Positions 7,428 through 16,628 of a DNA stretch of 39,912 nucleotides are shown here, piece by piece. Each line of letters opens with the position of its first letter. Position 1 is the stretch's first letter. The DNA is taken from NCBI GenBank assembly GCA_029565915.1, contig JAKQNG010000097.1, positions 1 to 39,912 of the forward strand, written 5' to 3'. The position numbers and the translations under genes are program-made. A model generated the notes under the pieces. That model was not told the origin of the DNA and did not search any database. It was given only the letters and a program-made list of their open reading frames with translations. This DNA comes from Deltaproteobacteria bacterium. Its GTDB lineage: Bacteria; Myxococcota_A; Polyangia; JAAYKL01.

Positions 7428-9611
7428 TTACTTGATGAACAGCATTTCCTGATAGGTGGGCAGCGGCCACAGGTCGTCGGCGACGAGGCCTTCGAGCTGA
7501 TCGGTCACCTTGCGTACGGCGAGGACTCCCGGCAGCACCTTGTCGCGGAAGTAGCGGGCCTCAGCCAGAGCGCTGTCGTCCCGCTTAGCTCCCATGACGG
7601 ATTCCAGCGATTCCAGGGTGGTCTGCAGTTCCTTTACCAGAGAGGTCATCCGGTCGAGGGTGTTGGTGTCGAATTTGATGCCGACCGCCTTCAGGTCTGC
7701 ACAGGTTTTCGCCAGCTCGCTCTGATAGCGGATGGCTGCCGGGAAAATAAGGGTGCGACCCATTTTCAGGGCCAGGTTTGCTTCTACCTTCAGCGTCATC
7801 ACGTAGTTTTCCAGGTAGATGGTCTGGCGGCTCTCCAGCTCTTCCTTTGACAGGACGCTGTATTTTTTGAACATGGCCACGACCGGCTTCTTCGTCAGCT
7901 CGGGCAGCGCATCAACAGTGGTCTTCAGGTTCGGCAGTCCGCGCCGGGCCGCTTCCGCGTGCCACTGTTCCGAATAGTTGTCGCCGTTGAAGACGATGGC
8001 CGCGTGATCCTTTGCGAGCTGGGACAACAGCTTTGTCACCGAGGCCTGCAACTTGCTCGGGTTGTTGCCCACCATCGCTTCGAGTTCGGTCGCGATGTAG
8101 TCGAGGGACTCGGCGACCATGGTATTGATGACCACGAGGGGCCCGGCGATGGACTGGGTGGAACCGACGGCCCGGAACTCAAACCGGTTTCCGGTAAAGG
8201 CGAAGGGACTGGTGCGGTTCCGATCACCCGCGTCCTTGGGCAGCACAGGCAGTGTGTCCACGCCGAGCTGAATGAGGGAGGCCTTTTTCGACGATTTTAC
8301 GCCACCCGACTTCAACTGCTCGAAAATGTCGTTGAGCTGGTCGCCCAGATAGACCGACATGATGGCCGGCGGTGCTTCGTTGGCGCCGAGGCGATGATCG
8401 TTGGAGGCCACTGCGACGGAGGCGCGGAGGAGGCCGCCGTACTGATGGACCGCCCGGACAACGGCCATGCAGAACACCAGAAACTGCATGTTCGCGTGGG
8501 GCGTATCGCCCGGATCGAGCAGGTTGCCGGCCGTGGCACTGCCGAGGGACCAGTTCAGGTGCTTTCCCGAACCATTGATGCCGAGAAACGGCTTCTCGTG
8601 AAGGAGGCATTCCATGCCGTGTTTGCGCGCCACGTTTTTCAGGGTCACCATGACCAGCTGCTGGTGGTCCGATGCCACGTTGGCCGTTTCGTAGATGGGG
8701 GCAATTTCATACTGTCCGGGGGCCACTTCGTTGTGCCGTGTTTTTACAGGAATGCCCAGCTTGAACAACTCCCGCTCCGCATCCATCATGAACGAGAGAA
8801 CCCGCTCGGGAATGGAACCGAAATACTGATCGGCAAATTCCTGTCCTTTGGGCGGACGGGCGCCGAAGAGGGTCCGTCCCGCATTCAGCAGATCGGGCCG
8901 CGCGAAGAAGAAATTTCGATCGATGAGAAAATATTCCTGCTCGGGACCGGCCGTGGAGGCGACAAAGGCACCGGATTCGTTGCCGAACAGCTTGAGAATC
9001 CGCTGGGCCTGTTTGTTGAGGGCCTGCATGGAGCGCAGGACGGGCGTCTTTTTGTCCAGAGCATCGCCGGTCCAGGAGATGAACATGGTGGGAATGCAGA
9101 GGGTCCGGCCATTGGGGTTTTCCATCAGGTAGGCCGGGCTGGTCACGTCCCACAAGGTATATCCGCGGGCCTCAAAGGTTTCCCGCAGACCACCGTTGGG
9201 GAAGCTCGATGCGTCCGGTTCGCCCTGGATGAGCGCCTTTCCCGAAAAGTCGGCGATGGCGCCGCCCTGTCCATCCGGCACGAGAAACGAGTCGTGTTTT
9301 TCCGCCGTCAGCCCGGTCAATGGATAGAACACGTGGGAATAGTGTGTGGCCCCTTTTTCAATGGCCCAGTCCTTCATGGCAGTGGCGACGATGTCGGCGA
9401 TATCCGGTGCCAGACCGGTTCGATCCTCAATCGTTTTCATCAATGACTTGAAAACGTTTTTGGGAAGACGATCGCGCAACACTTTTGTGCTGAACACATT
9501 CATGCCGAAGATTTCGTCCGCGGGCTGATCGTGGAAGTTGAGGACATTACAGGGTGCTGTCTGGTTGGTGATGGCTTCGATGGCCTTCATCCTCGCTTTG
9601 CTGCCGCTCAT
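7428..9611 (-). CDS. glnN: Type III glutamine synthetase
   Basis: The 727-residue protein makes glutamine from glutamate, ammonia and ATP in the cytoplasm. Its length matches class III enzymes (about 700-730 residues, dodecamers) and not GlnA (~470). Recognisable GSIII segments include [16 protein letters not shown] near the start, [19 protein letters not shown] (metal and ammonia site), [15 protein letters not shown] (ATP-site loop) and [22 protein letters not shown]. The class III C-terminal extension is complete, ending [13 protein letters not shown]. The ATG at 9611 has AAGGA a few bases upstream. A promoter and a leader hairpin lie in the 184-base gap after gltD, so the gene may be controlled separately from gltBD while still reading into lpxD. 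No adenylylation system is visible. Confidence 0.97.
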   Translation of the reverse strand: MSGSKARMKAIEAITNQTAPCNVLNFHDQPADEIFGMNVFSTKVLRDRLPKNVFKSLMKTIEDRTGLAPDIADIVATAMKDWAIEKGATHYSHVFYPLTGLTAEKHDSFLVPDGQGGAIADFSGKALIQGEPDASSFPNGGLRETFEARGYTLWDVTSPAYLMENPNGRTLCIPTMFISWTGDALDKKTPVLRSMQALNKQAQRILKLFGNESGAFVASTAGPEQEYFLIDRNFFFARPDLLNAGRTLFGARPPKGQEFADQYFGSIPERVLSFMMDAERELFKLGIPVKTRHNEVAPGQYEIAPIYETANVASDHQQLVMVTLKNVARKHGMECLLHEKPFLGINGSGKHLNWSLGSATAGNLLDPGDTPHANMQFLVFCMAVVRAVHQYGGLLRASVAVASNDHRLGANEAPPAIMSVYLGDQLNDIFEQLKSGGVKSSKKASLIQLGVDTLPVLPKDAGDRNRTSPFAFTGNRFEFRAVGSTQSIAGPLVVINTMVAESLDYIATELEAMVGNNPSKLQASVTKLLSQLAKDHAAIVFNGDNYSEQWHAEAARRGLPNLKTTVDALPELTKKPVVAMFKKYSVLSKEELESRQTIYLENYVMTLKVEANLALKMGRTLIFPAAIRYQSELAKTCADLKAVGIKFDTNTLDRMTSLVKELQTTLESLESVMGAKRDDSALAEARYFRDKVLPGVLAVRKVTDQLEGLVADDLWPLPTYQEMLFIK

Positions 9612-9694
9612 GCTGCATTCCTTTCCCGGTATGCGCCGCCTGGTGCATACGCTGATAAAAACACTCTGTCATGCCGGTAGTGATTGGATTGATT

Positions 9695-9729
9695 TCCCGG
9701 TGGATTGAGGGCCATCAATCGACCCGGGA
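9695..9729 (-). promoter_or_regulatory. Inverted repeat in the glnN leader
   Basis: TCCCGG (9695-9700) pairs with CCGGGA (9724-9729). Inside it, GATTGA (9703-9708) pairs with TCAATC (9715-9720) around a six-base loop GGGCCA. This gives a 12-bp stem with a small internal loop, about 85 bases upstream of the glnN ATG and just after the predicted transcription start. No T run follows, so a simple terminator is unlikely. The pentamer GATTG also occurs at 9682, 9687, 9703 and 9730. It could be an RNA leader structure or a protein binding site. Confidence 0.45.
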
Positions 9730-9745
9730 GATTGGAAACAGTGAC

Positions 9746-9774
9746 TGTATAATTCCGCAACTGATCACCGTCAA
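9746..9774 (-). promoter_or_regulatory. Predicted sigma-70 promoter for glnN
   Basis: On the minus strand TTGACG (9769-9774) and TATACA (9746-9751) are separated by exactly 17 bases. These match the -35 and -10 consensus at 5/6 and 4/6 positions. The site lies 22 bases past the gltD stop, giving a leader of about 125 bases that contains the inverted repeat at 9695-9729. No sigma-54 type site was seen here. Confidence 0.5.
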
Positions 9775-9795
9775 GAACTTTGCGCGCCATGACGG

Positions 9796-11220
9796 CTACA
9801 TTTTCGCCAGGCATCGGTCCATCGCTTCTGCCGCAATACGCCCCTGCCGGATGGCTTTTAATACCAGGGAGGCACCTTGCACCGCATCTCCGGCAGCGAA
9901 CACCTTCGGGTTGGAGGTCCGCATCATGTCGTCCACCTGTATGTTCCCCCTTCCGTCGAGGGCCAGCCCCAGATCGGATACCAGCCCTTCATGCACCGGA
10001 TGGACAAACCCCAGCGCCAGCAGCACCAGACCCGCCGGCAGCTCAAACTCGCTTCCCTTGACCTCGACGGGAGACCACGCGCCTTTCTTCTCCTTCCACT
10101 CCACCTTCATGCAGCGCAGTTTTTCCACGGTGCCGTTTCGTCCGATGACAAATTCCTTTGTCGCGACACCCCACATCCGGTTGCAGCCTTCTTCGTGGGA
10201 GGACGAAGACCGCATGATTTTCGGCCACAGGGGCCATGGATTCACCGGGTCGATCCCTTCGGGAGGTTGCGGCAGAATTTCGATCTGGGTCACACTTGCA
10301 GCGCCTTGCCGGATGGAGGTGCCGACGCAATCGCTTCCCGTGTCGCCGCCGCCGATGACCACCACGTCCTGACCGGCGGCAAGAATCGGTTGCTCCGTGC
10401 ATTCTTCCAGCGAAACGCGCTTGTTCTGCTGGCTGAGGAAATTCATGGCAAAGTGGATGCCGCCTCCGTTGCGGCCGGGGACGGGCAGGTCCCGCGGGTG
10501 CCCGGCGCCGATGGCGAGACAGGTCATGTCAAAGCTGCGCAGCAGATATCGGCCCGAAATGTCCCTGCCCACTTCCACGCCCGGCCGGAACTCCACGCCT
10601 TCGGCCGCCATCTGCTCCAGTCGGCGATCAATGATGTACTTGTCGAGTTTGAAGTCGGGAATGCCATAGCGCAGCAGACCGCCGATTCGCTCGCCCTTTT
10701 CAAACACCACCACCCGGTGGCCCTGCCGTGCCAGTTGCTGGGCGCAGGCCAGTCCGGCGGGACCCGATCCGACAACGGCCACCTGACGGCCGGTTTTCAC
10801 GGCGGGCACAAGGGGCCTGACCCATCCTTCTTCAAAGGCCTTTTCCACAATCTGGCATTCGATGTGCCGGATGGTCACCGGTTTGTCGTTCACGTTGAGC
10901 GTGCAGGAGGCTTCACAGGGAGCGGGGCAGACGCGGCCCGTAAACTCGGGAAAATTATTGGTCGCATGCAATCGCTCGCTGGCATCCTTCCAGCGTCCCC
11001 GGAACACCAGATCATTCCATTCGGGAATCCGGTTGTCCAGATGGCATCCCGCGCCCTGACAGAACGGAATGCCGCAGTCCATGCACCGCGATGCCTGCCT
11101 GGCCAGCACATCCGGCGGCAGGGGAATGTCAATTTCCATGTAGTCCTGACGACGCTCACCCACCGGCCGGTGTCCCACTTCCTCGCGCGGCCACGTCATG
11201 AAACCTTTGGGATTACCCAT
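9796..11220 (-). CDS. gltD: Glutamate synthase small subunit (GltD)
   Basis: This is the NADPH-oxidising beta subunit of glutamate synthase; it passes electrons through FAD and iron-sulfur clusters to GltB. The 474-residue protein has the N-terminal cysteine clusters CMDCGIPFCQGAGC and CPAPCEASC, an FAD Rossmann motif (VVGSGPAGLACAQQL), an NADPH motif (VIGGGDTGSDCVGTS) and a terminal AAGDAVQGASLVLKAIRQG segment that closes the flavin site. The start is the ATG at 11220, giving MGNPKGFMTWPRE, which is the conserved family start. AGGAGGTG lies four bases upstream, inside gltB, and the genes overlap by eight bases, so translation is coupled. A longer frame to 11298 is arginine-rich and lies wholly in gltB, so it is rejected. 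Confidence 0.97.
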   Translation of the reverse strand: MGNPKGFMTWPREEVGHRPVGERRQDYMEIDIPLPPDVLARQASRCMDCGIPFCQGAGCHLDNRIPEWNDLVFRGRWKDASERLHATNNFPEFTGRVCPAPCEASCTLNVNDKPVTIRHIECQIVEKAFEEGWVRPLVPAVKTGRQVAVVGSGPAGLACAQQLARQGHRVVVFEKGERIGGLLRYGIPDFKLDKYIIDRRLEQMAAEGVEFRPGVEVGRDISGRYLLRSFDMTCLAIGAGHPRDLPVPGRNGGGIHFAMNFLSQQNKRVSLEECTEQPILAAGQDVVVIGGGDTGSDCVGTSIRQGAASVTQIEILPQPPEGIDPVNPWPLWPKIMRSSSSHEEGCNRMWGVATKEFVIGRNGTVEKLRCMKVEWKEKKGAWSPVEVKGSEFELPAGLVLLALGFVHPVHEGLVSDLGLALDGRGNIQVDDMMRTSNPKVFAAGDAVQGASLVLKAIRQGRIAAEAMDRCLAKM

Positions 11221-14200
11221 GGAACACCTCCTCCGTCGCCGCCGCACTGTCGGAATTGCGGGCCTCCAGGCTGCGCATGCGCTCCAGTACCCGCGCATAG
11301 TCGATGGGCATCACCTTGACAAAACGTCCAATCATGTCGGGCCACATGTCGAGTATCCATTTTCCCCGGGCGCTTCCCGTGTATTGAACGTGGTTTTCAA
11401 TCAGTGTGCGCAGGCGTGCGACATCATCCTTCCGCCAGACGTTTTCGAGATCCACCATGTCCAGATTGCACAGGGTGTCAAAAATCTCCGATTCGTCAAA
11501 CACGTAGGCGGTGCCGCCACTCATCCCCGCGGCAAAATTGCAGCCCGTCTTGCCGAGGATCACCGCGATGCCGCCGGTCATGTACTCGCAACCGTGGTCG
11601 CCGACGCCTTCCACCACCGCCGTCGCGCCGCTGTTGCGCACGCAGAACCGTTCTCCAACCATTCCGTTGATGAACACTTCGCCGCTCGTGGCGCCGTATA
11701 GAATGGTATTTCCCGCAATGATGTTTTCGTGGGGAATGAAACGGGAGTCCGGTGGCGTCCGTAAAATAATCCGTCCGCCGGACAGGCCTTTTCCCAGATA
11801 GTCGTTGCAGTCGCCGGTCAGTCGCAGGGTGACACCCGGCGACAGGAACGCACCGAAGCTCTGACCCGCTGCGCCGTTGAACTCAATGTGAATCGTGTCG
11901 TCGGGCAGCCCCGCGGGTCCGTGGGCGCGCACAATCCGGTTGGACAGGATGGCCCCTACGGTCCGGTTCACGTTGCGGATGGCATACGACAGCTCGACCC
12001 GCTTCTTCTGTTCCAGCGCCGTTTTCGCGTCTTCGATGATTTTCCAGTCGATGTGGTCATCGATTTTGGACGGCTGGGGGGTGGTCAGCTTTGTTTCCAC
12101 GCCCTTCTTTACCTTCGGCCGGTGCAGGATGGCTGACAGGTCGAGGCCGGCTGCCTTGTAGTGACGGAGCACCTGTGAAGGTTCCAGCATTTCGCTGTGG
12201 CCAATCATGTCGTCCATCCGGCGGAAGCCGAGATTCGCCATGAGCTGGCGGATTTCTTGCGCAACAAACAGCATGAACCGTTCCACGTATTCGGGTTTGC
12301 CCCTGAACCTTGCCCGCAGCGCAGGATCCTGCGTTGCGATACCGTACGAACAGGTGCCCATGTGACACTTTCGCAGCAGGGTGCAGCCCATGGTGACCAG
12401 GACCGCAGTGCCGAACCCGAATTGTTCAGCGCCGAGCAGCGCCGCAATGACCACATCCCGGCCGGTTTTCATGCCGCCGTCCGCCTGCAGTTTCGTGCGT
12501 CCCCGCAGGTTGTTCATCACCATCACCTGCTGGGCTTCCGCCACGCCGAGTTCCCACGGGCAACCGGCGTGCTTGATGGACGACCACGGGCTCGCACCGG
12601 TGCCACCGTCATGGCCGCTGATCAGCACTTCGTCCGCGTTCCCCTTGGCTACACCCGCCGCAATGGTTCCCACGCCCACTTCCGCCACCAGCTTCACCGA
12701 TACCTTGACGCCCGGATTGGCGCATTTCAGATCGTAGATGAGCTGGGCCAGATCTTCGATGGAGTAGATGTCGTGGTGCGGCGGTGGAGAGATCAACGAC
12801 ACACCCGGCGTGGAATGGCGCAGTCGTGCAATTTCTTCGGTCACCTTGTGTCCCGGAAGCTGCCCGCCTTCGCCCGGCTTGGCCCCCTGGGCCATTTTGA
12901 TCTGCAGCACCTTCGCATTGGCCAGGTAGTTAATGGTGACCCCGAACCGGGCGCTGGCCACCTGCTTGATGGCACAGTTCTTCGAATCGCCGTTGGGTTC
13001 CGGCGTGTAGCGGGCTTCGTCTTCTCCGCCTTCACCCGTATTGCTCATGCCGCCCAGCCGGTTCATGGCAATGGCCATGCATTCGTGGGCTTCCGCACTG
13101 ATGGAACCGTGGCTCATGGCGCCGGTGCAGAACCGTTTCACAATTTCTGAAGCAGGCTCCACCTCATCGATGGAAATCGGTTTTACGGTCGCAAATTCCA
13201 TCAATCCGCGGATGGTGTGGCGAATGCGGGATTCATCGTTGGCCGCCGCGGCATATTCGCCATAGGCCGTTGCATCGTTGTTGAACACCGCGTGCTGCAG
13301 CTTCGAAATCGTCGTGGGGTTCCATTTATGCTTCTCCCCGTCGTTGCGGTAGTGGTAGCGTCCGCCGAAGTCGAGCTCCAGCGCACCGGGTGCCCGGCGG
13401 GTAAATCCGCTCTCATGGCGGGTCAGTGTTTCACGGGCGATCTCCGCCAGCCCGATGCCCGCGATGCGGGAGGTGATCCCCGGGAAATAGCGGTTCACAA
13501 ATGCCCGACCCAGTCCGATGGCCTCAAACAGTTGTGAACTGTGATAGCTGCGCAACGTGCTGATGCCCATCTTGCTCATGGTTTTCAGAATGCCTTTTTT
13601 AATGGCGTTGATGTAGTTGTCGACAATGCGGGAAGGGGGCATGGCATCGGGGATATCGCCCTGTTGCTGCAGGGCGGTAAGGGCCTCGAAGGCAATGTAG
13701 GGATTCACGGCATTGGCGCCGCAGCCGCAGAGCAGGCAGAAGTGCATCACTTCGCGGGGTTCACCGCTCTCGACCACCAGACCGACAGAGCTGCGCAGGC
13801 ACTTTTCGATCAGCTGATTGTGCAGCCACGACACCGCCAGCAGGGCAGGGATGGGCGCCATCTGTGCAGAAATACCCCGGTCGCTGACAATGAGCAGCGA
13901 TGCGCCGTCGGCGATGGCCGTCCGGGCCTGGTTCACGAGTCCGTCCAGCGCTGCCTCAAGGCTGTCGGCGTCGTTGTCCGTGGTGGCGTCGAACAGCGCG
14001 TCGATCCGCACCACCTTGAAATCGTCGTTGCTCACCTGCAGCAGGTGGGTGATGTCTTCGTTGGCCAGAACCGGATGGGGCAGTTTCAACTGTTGTGCGT
14101 GGTCGGGCGTTTCGTCCAGGAGGTTGCGCTTGCGTCCGGTGTAGCTCATCAGGCTCATGACCAGTGCTTCCCGCAGGGGATCGATGGGCGGGTTGGTGAC

Positions 14201-15769
14201 CTGCGCGAACATCTGCTTGAAATAGTCAAACAGCAGTCGGGGCTGTTCACTGAAGACCGCCAGGGGCTCGTCATTGCCCATGGAACCCACCGGCTCCTGA
14301 CCGTCCAGAGCCATGGGCAGCAGAATTTTCAAGAGTTCCTCGTCCTGATAGCCGAATGCACGCATCCGCGTGTAGTAGGTGTCCCGGTCCAGGGGAAGGC
14401 TTGTCGACGCGTTGAACAGGCCCCGCAGCTCAATGCGGTTGTCCTCCAGCCAGCGGTGATAGGGCTTCTGCCGGGAAATCCGGCCCTTGATTTCATGATC
14501 GGTGATGATGCGCCGTTCCTCTGTGTCCACGAGGAACATTCGTCCCGGTTTCAGCCGTCCCCGCTGTGCCACCTTGTCGGCCGGAAATGGAATGACGCCG
14601 GTTTCGCTGGCAATCACCACGAGACCGTCTGTGGTGACCAGGTACTTTGCCGGACGCAGGCCGTTCCGATCCAGCGTGCCGCCCACCATGCGGCCGTCCG
14701 TGAACAACATGGCCGCCGGACCGTCCCAGGGGGCCATGATGGTCGAATGGTATTCGTAGAAGGACCGCTTGTAGCTGCTGATGCGATACTTGGGACCAAA
14801 TGCCTCGGGAATCATCATCATCATCGAATGGGGCAGGCTGCGGCCGTTCAATTCCAGAAACTCCAGCATGTTGTCAAAACAGGCGGAGTCGCTGGTTTTC
14901 GGATCGAGGACCGGCAGGAGGTCGTCGAGGGCGCTGCCGAACACTTCGCTGCGGAGGGTCGTTTCGCTGATCCGCATCTGGTTCAGATTGCCGCTCAGCG
15001 TGTTGATTTCGCCGTTGTGGCTCACGTACCGGAACGGTTGGGCCATCCGCCAGTTGGGCAGCGTATTGGTGCTGTACCGCTGGTGGACCAGCGAAATGGC
15101 GGACGTCATCTGCTTGTCGGACAGATCGGGATAGTAGTCGAACAGCTGGGACGCCATGAACAAGCCCTTGTAACAGATGGTGCGGGACGACATGCTGGTG
15201 AGATAAAAATCTTCGCCGTCTTCGCCGATGCGCTCCTTCACCTGTTTTTCCGCCCGCTTGCGCGCCAGATACAGCTGTCGCTCCAGCGCGATGCCGGACA
15301 GGCCGTTGCCATGAATGAACACCTGTCGGCTGATCGGTTCAGCGGAAAGGGCCACTTCGCCGAGACAGGCCGGATTCACGGGAACGTCGCGCCATGAAAT
15401 CACGGTCAGTCCGTAGTGGGCGATGGCATCCATCAGGATGTGCTCGCACTCCTCCTTGATGGCTTTTTTTTTCGAGTTGAATACAAAACCGACGCCGTAC
15501 TGACCGGCTGGAGGCAGGGCCGATTGCAGCCGGGGCGAACTGGCGCGGAAGAATTCGTCGGGAATCTGGAAAAGGATGCCGGCGCCGTCGCCGGTGATGT
15601 CGTCGGCGCTGGCCGCACCGCGGTGGTCGAGGTTCAGCAGGATCTGTTTGCCGTACTCGATGATTTCGTGCTTCTTTTCGCCCGAAATGCTGGCCACCGC
15701 ACCGACGCCGCATGCGTCGTGTTCCCGCCGTGATTCGTACAATCCCTGATCTGTAAAGTAGCTGGACAT
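11213..15769 (-). CDS. gltB: Glutamate synthase large subunit (GltB)
   Basis: GltB makes two glutamates from glutamine and 2-oxoglutarate. The 1518-residue protein has all expected parts. A 19-residue propeptide precedes Cys20 in EHDACGVGAVA, the N-terminal nucleophile of the glutaminase domain after cleavage. A central domain follows, then an FMN-binding barrel with GGMSNTGEGGED and SGHDGGTGASPWSSIKHAG. The 3Fe-4S motif is Cys-x5-Cys-x4-Cys in CTLLRKCHMGTC. The C-terminal beta-helix ends with GGIAVILGKTGCNFAAGMSGG. The ATG at 15769 has GAGG four bases upstream. gltD overlaps its end. The gene starts 232 bases after skp, in a gap holding a likely promoter and an inverted repeat, so gltBD probably has its own control despite lying in the envelope run. 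Confidence 0.98.
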   Translation of the reverse strand: MSSYFTDQGLYESRREHDACGVGAVASISGEKKHEIIEYGKQILLNLDHRGAASADDITGDGAGILFQIPDEFFRASSPRLQSALPPAGQYGVGFVFNSKKKAIKEECEHILMDAIAHYGLTVISWRDVPVNPACLGEVALSAEPISRQVFIHGNGLSGIALERQLYLARKRAEKQVKERIGEDGEDFYLTSMSSRTICYKGLFMASQLFDYYPDLSDKQMTSAISLVHQRYSTNTLPNWRMAQPFRYVSHNGEINTLSGNLNQMRISETTLRSEVFGSALDDLLPVLDPKTSDSACFDNMLEFLELNGRSLPHSMMMMIPEAFGPKYRISSYKRSFYEYHSTIMAPWDGPAAMLFTDGRMVGGTLDRNGLRPAKYLVTTDGLVVIASETGVIPFPADKVAQRGRLKPGRMFLVDTEERRIITDHEIKGRISRQKPYHRWLEDNRIELRGLFNASTSLPLDRDTYYTRMRAFGYQDEELLKILLPMALDGQEPVGSMGNDEPLAVFSEQPRLLFDYFKQMFAQVTNPPIDPLREALVMSLMSYTGRKRNLLDETPDHAQQLKLPHPVLANEDITHLLQVSNDDFKVVRIDALFDATTDNDADSLEAALDGLVNQARTAIADGASLLIVSDRGISAQMAPIPALLAVSWLHNQLIEKCLRSSVGLVVESGEPREVMHFCLLCGCGANAVNPYIAFEALTALQQQGDIPDAMPPSRIVDNYINAIKKGILKTMSKMGISTLRSYHSSQLFEAIGLGRAFVNRYFPGITSRIAGIGLAEIARETLTRHESGFTRRAPGALELDFGGRYHYRNDGEKHKWNPTTISKLQHAVFNNDATAYGEYAAAANDESRIRHTIRGLMEFATVKPISIDEVEPASEIVKRFCTGAMSHGSISAEAHECMAIAMNRLGGMSNTGEGGEDEARYTPEPNGDSKNCAIKQVASARFGVTINYLANAKVLQIKMAQGAKPGEGGQLPGHKVTEEIARLRHSTPGVSLISPPPHHDIYSIEDLAQLIYDLKCANPGVKVSVKLVAEVGVGTIAAGVAKGNADEVLISGHDGGTGASPWSSIKHAGCPWELGVAEAQQVMVMNNLRGRTKLQADGGMKTGRDVVIAALLGAEQFGFGTAVLVTMGCTLLRKCHMGTCSYGIATQDPALRARFRGKPEYVERFMLFVAQEIRQLMANLGFRRMDDMIGHSEMLEPSQVLRHYKAAGLDLSAILHRPKVKKGVETKLTTPQPSKIDDHIDWKIIEDAKTALEQKKRVELSYAIRNVNRTVGAILSNRIVRAHGPAGLPDDTIHIEFNGAAGQSFGAFLSPGVTLRLTGDCNDYLGKGLSGGRIILRTPPDSRFIPHENIIAGNTILYGATSGEVFINGMVGERFCVRNSGATAVVEGVGDHGCEYMTGGIAVILGKTGCNFAAGMSGGTAYVFDESEIFDTLCNLDMVDLENVWRKDDVARLRTLIENHVQYTGSARGKWILDMWPDMIGRFVKVMPIDYARVLERMRSLEARNSDSAAATEEVFHG

Positions 15770-15815
15770 AGTACCTCACTTGTCGACTGCAACATGGTTT
15801 ACGACCAACGAAACG

Positions 15816-15845
15816 AATTTACGTTACAAGGTGTGCCGGTGACAA
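15816..15845 (-). promoter_or_regulatory. Predicted sigma-70 promoter for gltBD
   Basis: On the minus strand TTGTCA (15840-15845) and TAAATT (15816-15821) are 18 bases apart. These match the -35 and -10 consensus at 5/6 and 4/6 positions. The predicted start is about 40 bases upstream of the gltB ATG. A second weaker pair (TTGCGC and CATACT) lies further upstream, so two promoters are possible. Confidence 0.4.
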
Positions 15846-15872
15846 GACACGTCGGGGCCAGTCTTCGTGTCT
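15845..15872. promoter_or_regulatory. Inverted repeat at the gltB promoter
   Basis: AGACACG (15845-15851) and CGTGTCT (15866-15872) form a perfect 7-bp inverted repeat with a 14-base spacer, roughly 1.5 helix turns between half-sites when measured centre to centre plus arms. The spacer also contains GTCTT, which pairs with AAGAC overlapping the first arm. It abuts the predicted -35 of gltB, where a dimeric activator or repressor could bind. There is no T run, so it is not a terminator for skp. Confidence 0.35.
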
Positions 15873-16001
15873 CGACTGATATGCTGTTGTCTAGTATGGC
15901 CGTCGCTCCGCGTAAAGCGCAAAATTTTTCATGGATTGTACAGAAATTGCGGAATGTCGAGGACAGAGGGACAGGATGGTGGAAAGGGTTACGACGAACA
16001 G

Positions 16002-16532
16002 CTATTTGTATTTTGCGTTGTACTGCTGAATCAGTTTGTCCGTGAGGTCGAGATGTGCCGGTGCCCAGACTACGGCACCGGATGACCGGTCGTAAATCAT
16101 TGTGTAACCTTCCGACTTGCCGATCTGGGCCATGATTTCTTCCATTTTGGCCAGGATGTCCTGTGTCGCCTTCATTTCCTTGGCTGCCAGTTCCTGCTGG
16201 AATTGTGCGTAACTCTGCTGCAGCTCCTGCATGGCCGTGTAGTAATCCTGGGCTTTTTTCTGCAGGGCTTCCTGGCTGAGGATGTTCTGCTGCTCCTTGA
16301 TCTTTTCCTGCATGTCCAGAATGGACTTTTCCTTCTGGTCGATCTTTTTCTGCAGCTTGTCTTTTTCGTCCTGCAGCTTTTTCATGGCGCGCTTGCCTTC
16401 ATTGGTTTCGTTCAGCGCACGCCGCAGATCGACAAACGCAATTTTCACGTCGGCGGCCGCTGCCTTCTGTGCCACCGAAGCGGCCATGGCCACACACAGA
16501 ACAACCCAGAATACTTTGTTTTTAGATGACAT
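16002..16532 (-). CDS. skp: OmpH/Skp-family periplasmic chaperone
   Basis: Skp holds unfolded outer-membrane proteins in the periplasm and hands them to the Bam complex. The 176-residue product begins with a signal peptide (MSSKNKVFWVVLCVAMAASVAQKAAAA), with likely cleavage before DVKIAFVD. The FVDLRRALNET segment is typical of the OmpH family core. The middle (~45-140) is a charged, Gln/Lys/Glu-rich coiled coil that would form the tentacles. The C-terminus returns to the core with GYTMIYDRSSGAVVWA and DLTDKLIQQYN. The ATG at 16532 is used, with AGGAG 12 bases upstream; a GTG at 16541 is too close to that site. It lies directly after bamA, as in most Gram-negatives, but gltB follows where lpxD is expected. 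Confidence 0.93.
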   Translation of the reverse strand: MSSKNKVFWVVLCVAMAASVAQKAAAADVKIAFVDLRRALNETNEGKRAMKKLQDEKDKLQKKIDQKEKSILDMQEKIKEQQNILSQEALQKKAQDYYTAMQELQQSYAQFQQELAAKEMKATQDILAKMEEIMAQIGKSEGYTMIYDRSSGAVVWAPAHLDLTDKLIQQYNAKYK

Positions 16533-16628
16533 ATGGTTCACAAACTCCTGTTTTCATCGCCGCCGGCGATCACTTGACTGTTAGGACACGGGACCCGCGT
16601 AAAAATTCAAGGATATCAACACATCAAC

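Noticed and set aside
7959-9446. 495-residue open frame on the plus strand
   Set aside because: It is antisense to glnN, and its frame follows from the codon use of that gene.
9877-11319. 480-residue open frame on the plus strand
   Set aside because: It is antisense to gltD and the end of gltB, and shows no protein motif.
13541-15397. 618-residue open frame on the plus strand
   Set aside because: It is exactly antisense to gltB, whose protein is unambiguous; GC-rich codons leave few stops on the opposite strand. Its translation is rich in His, Arg and Gly with no family motif.
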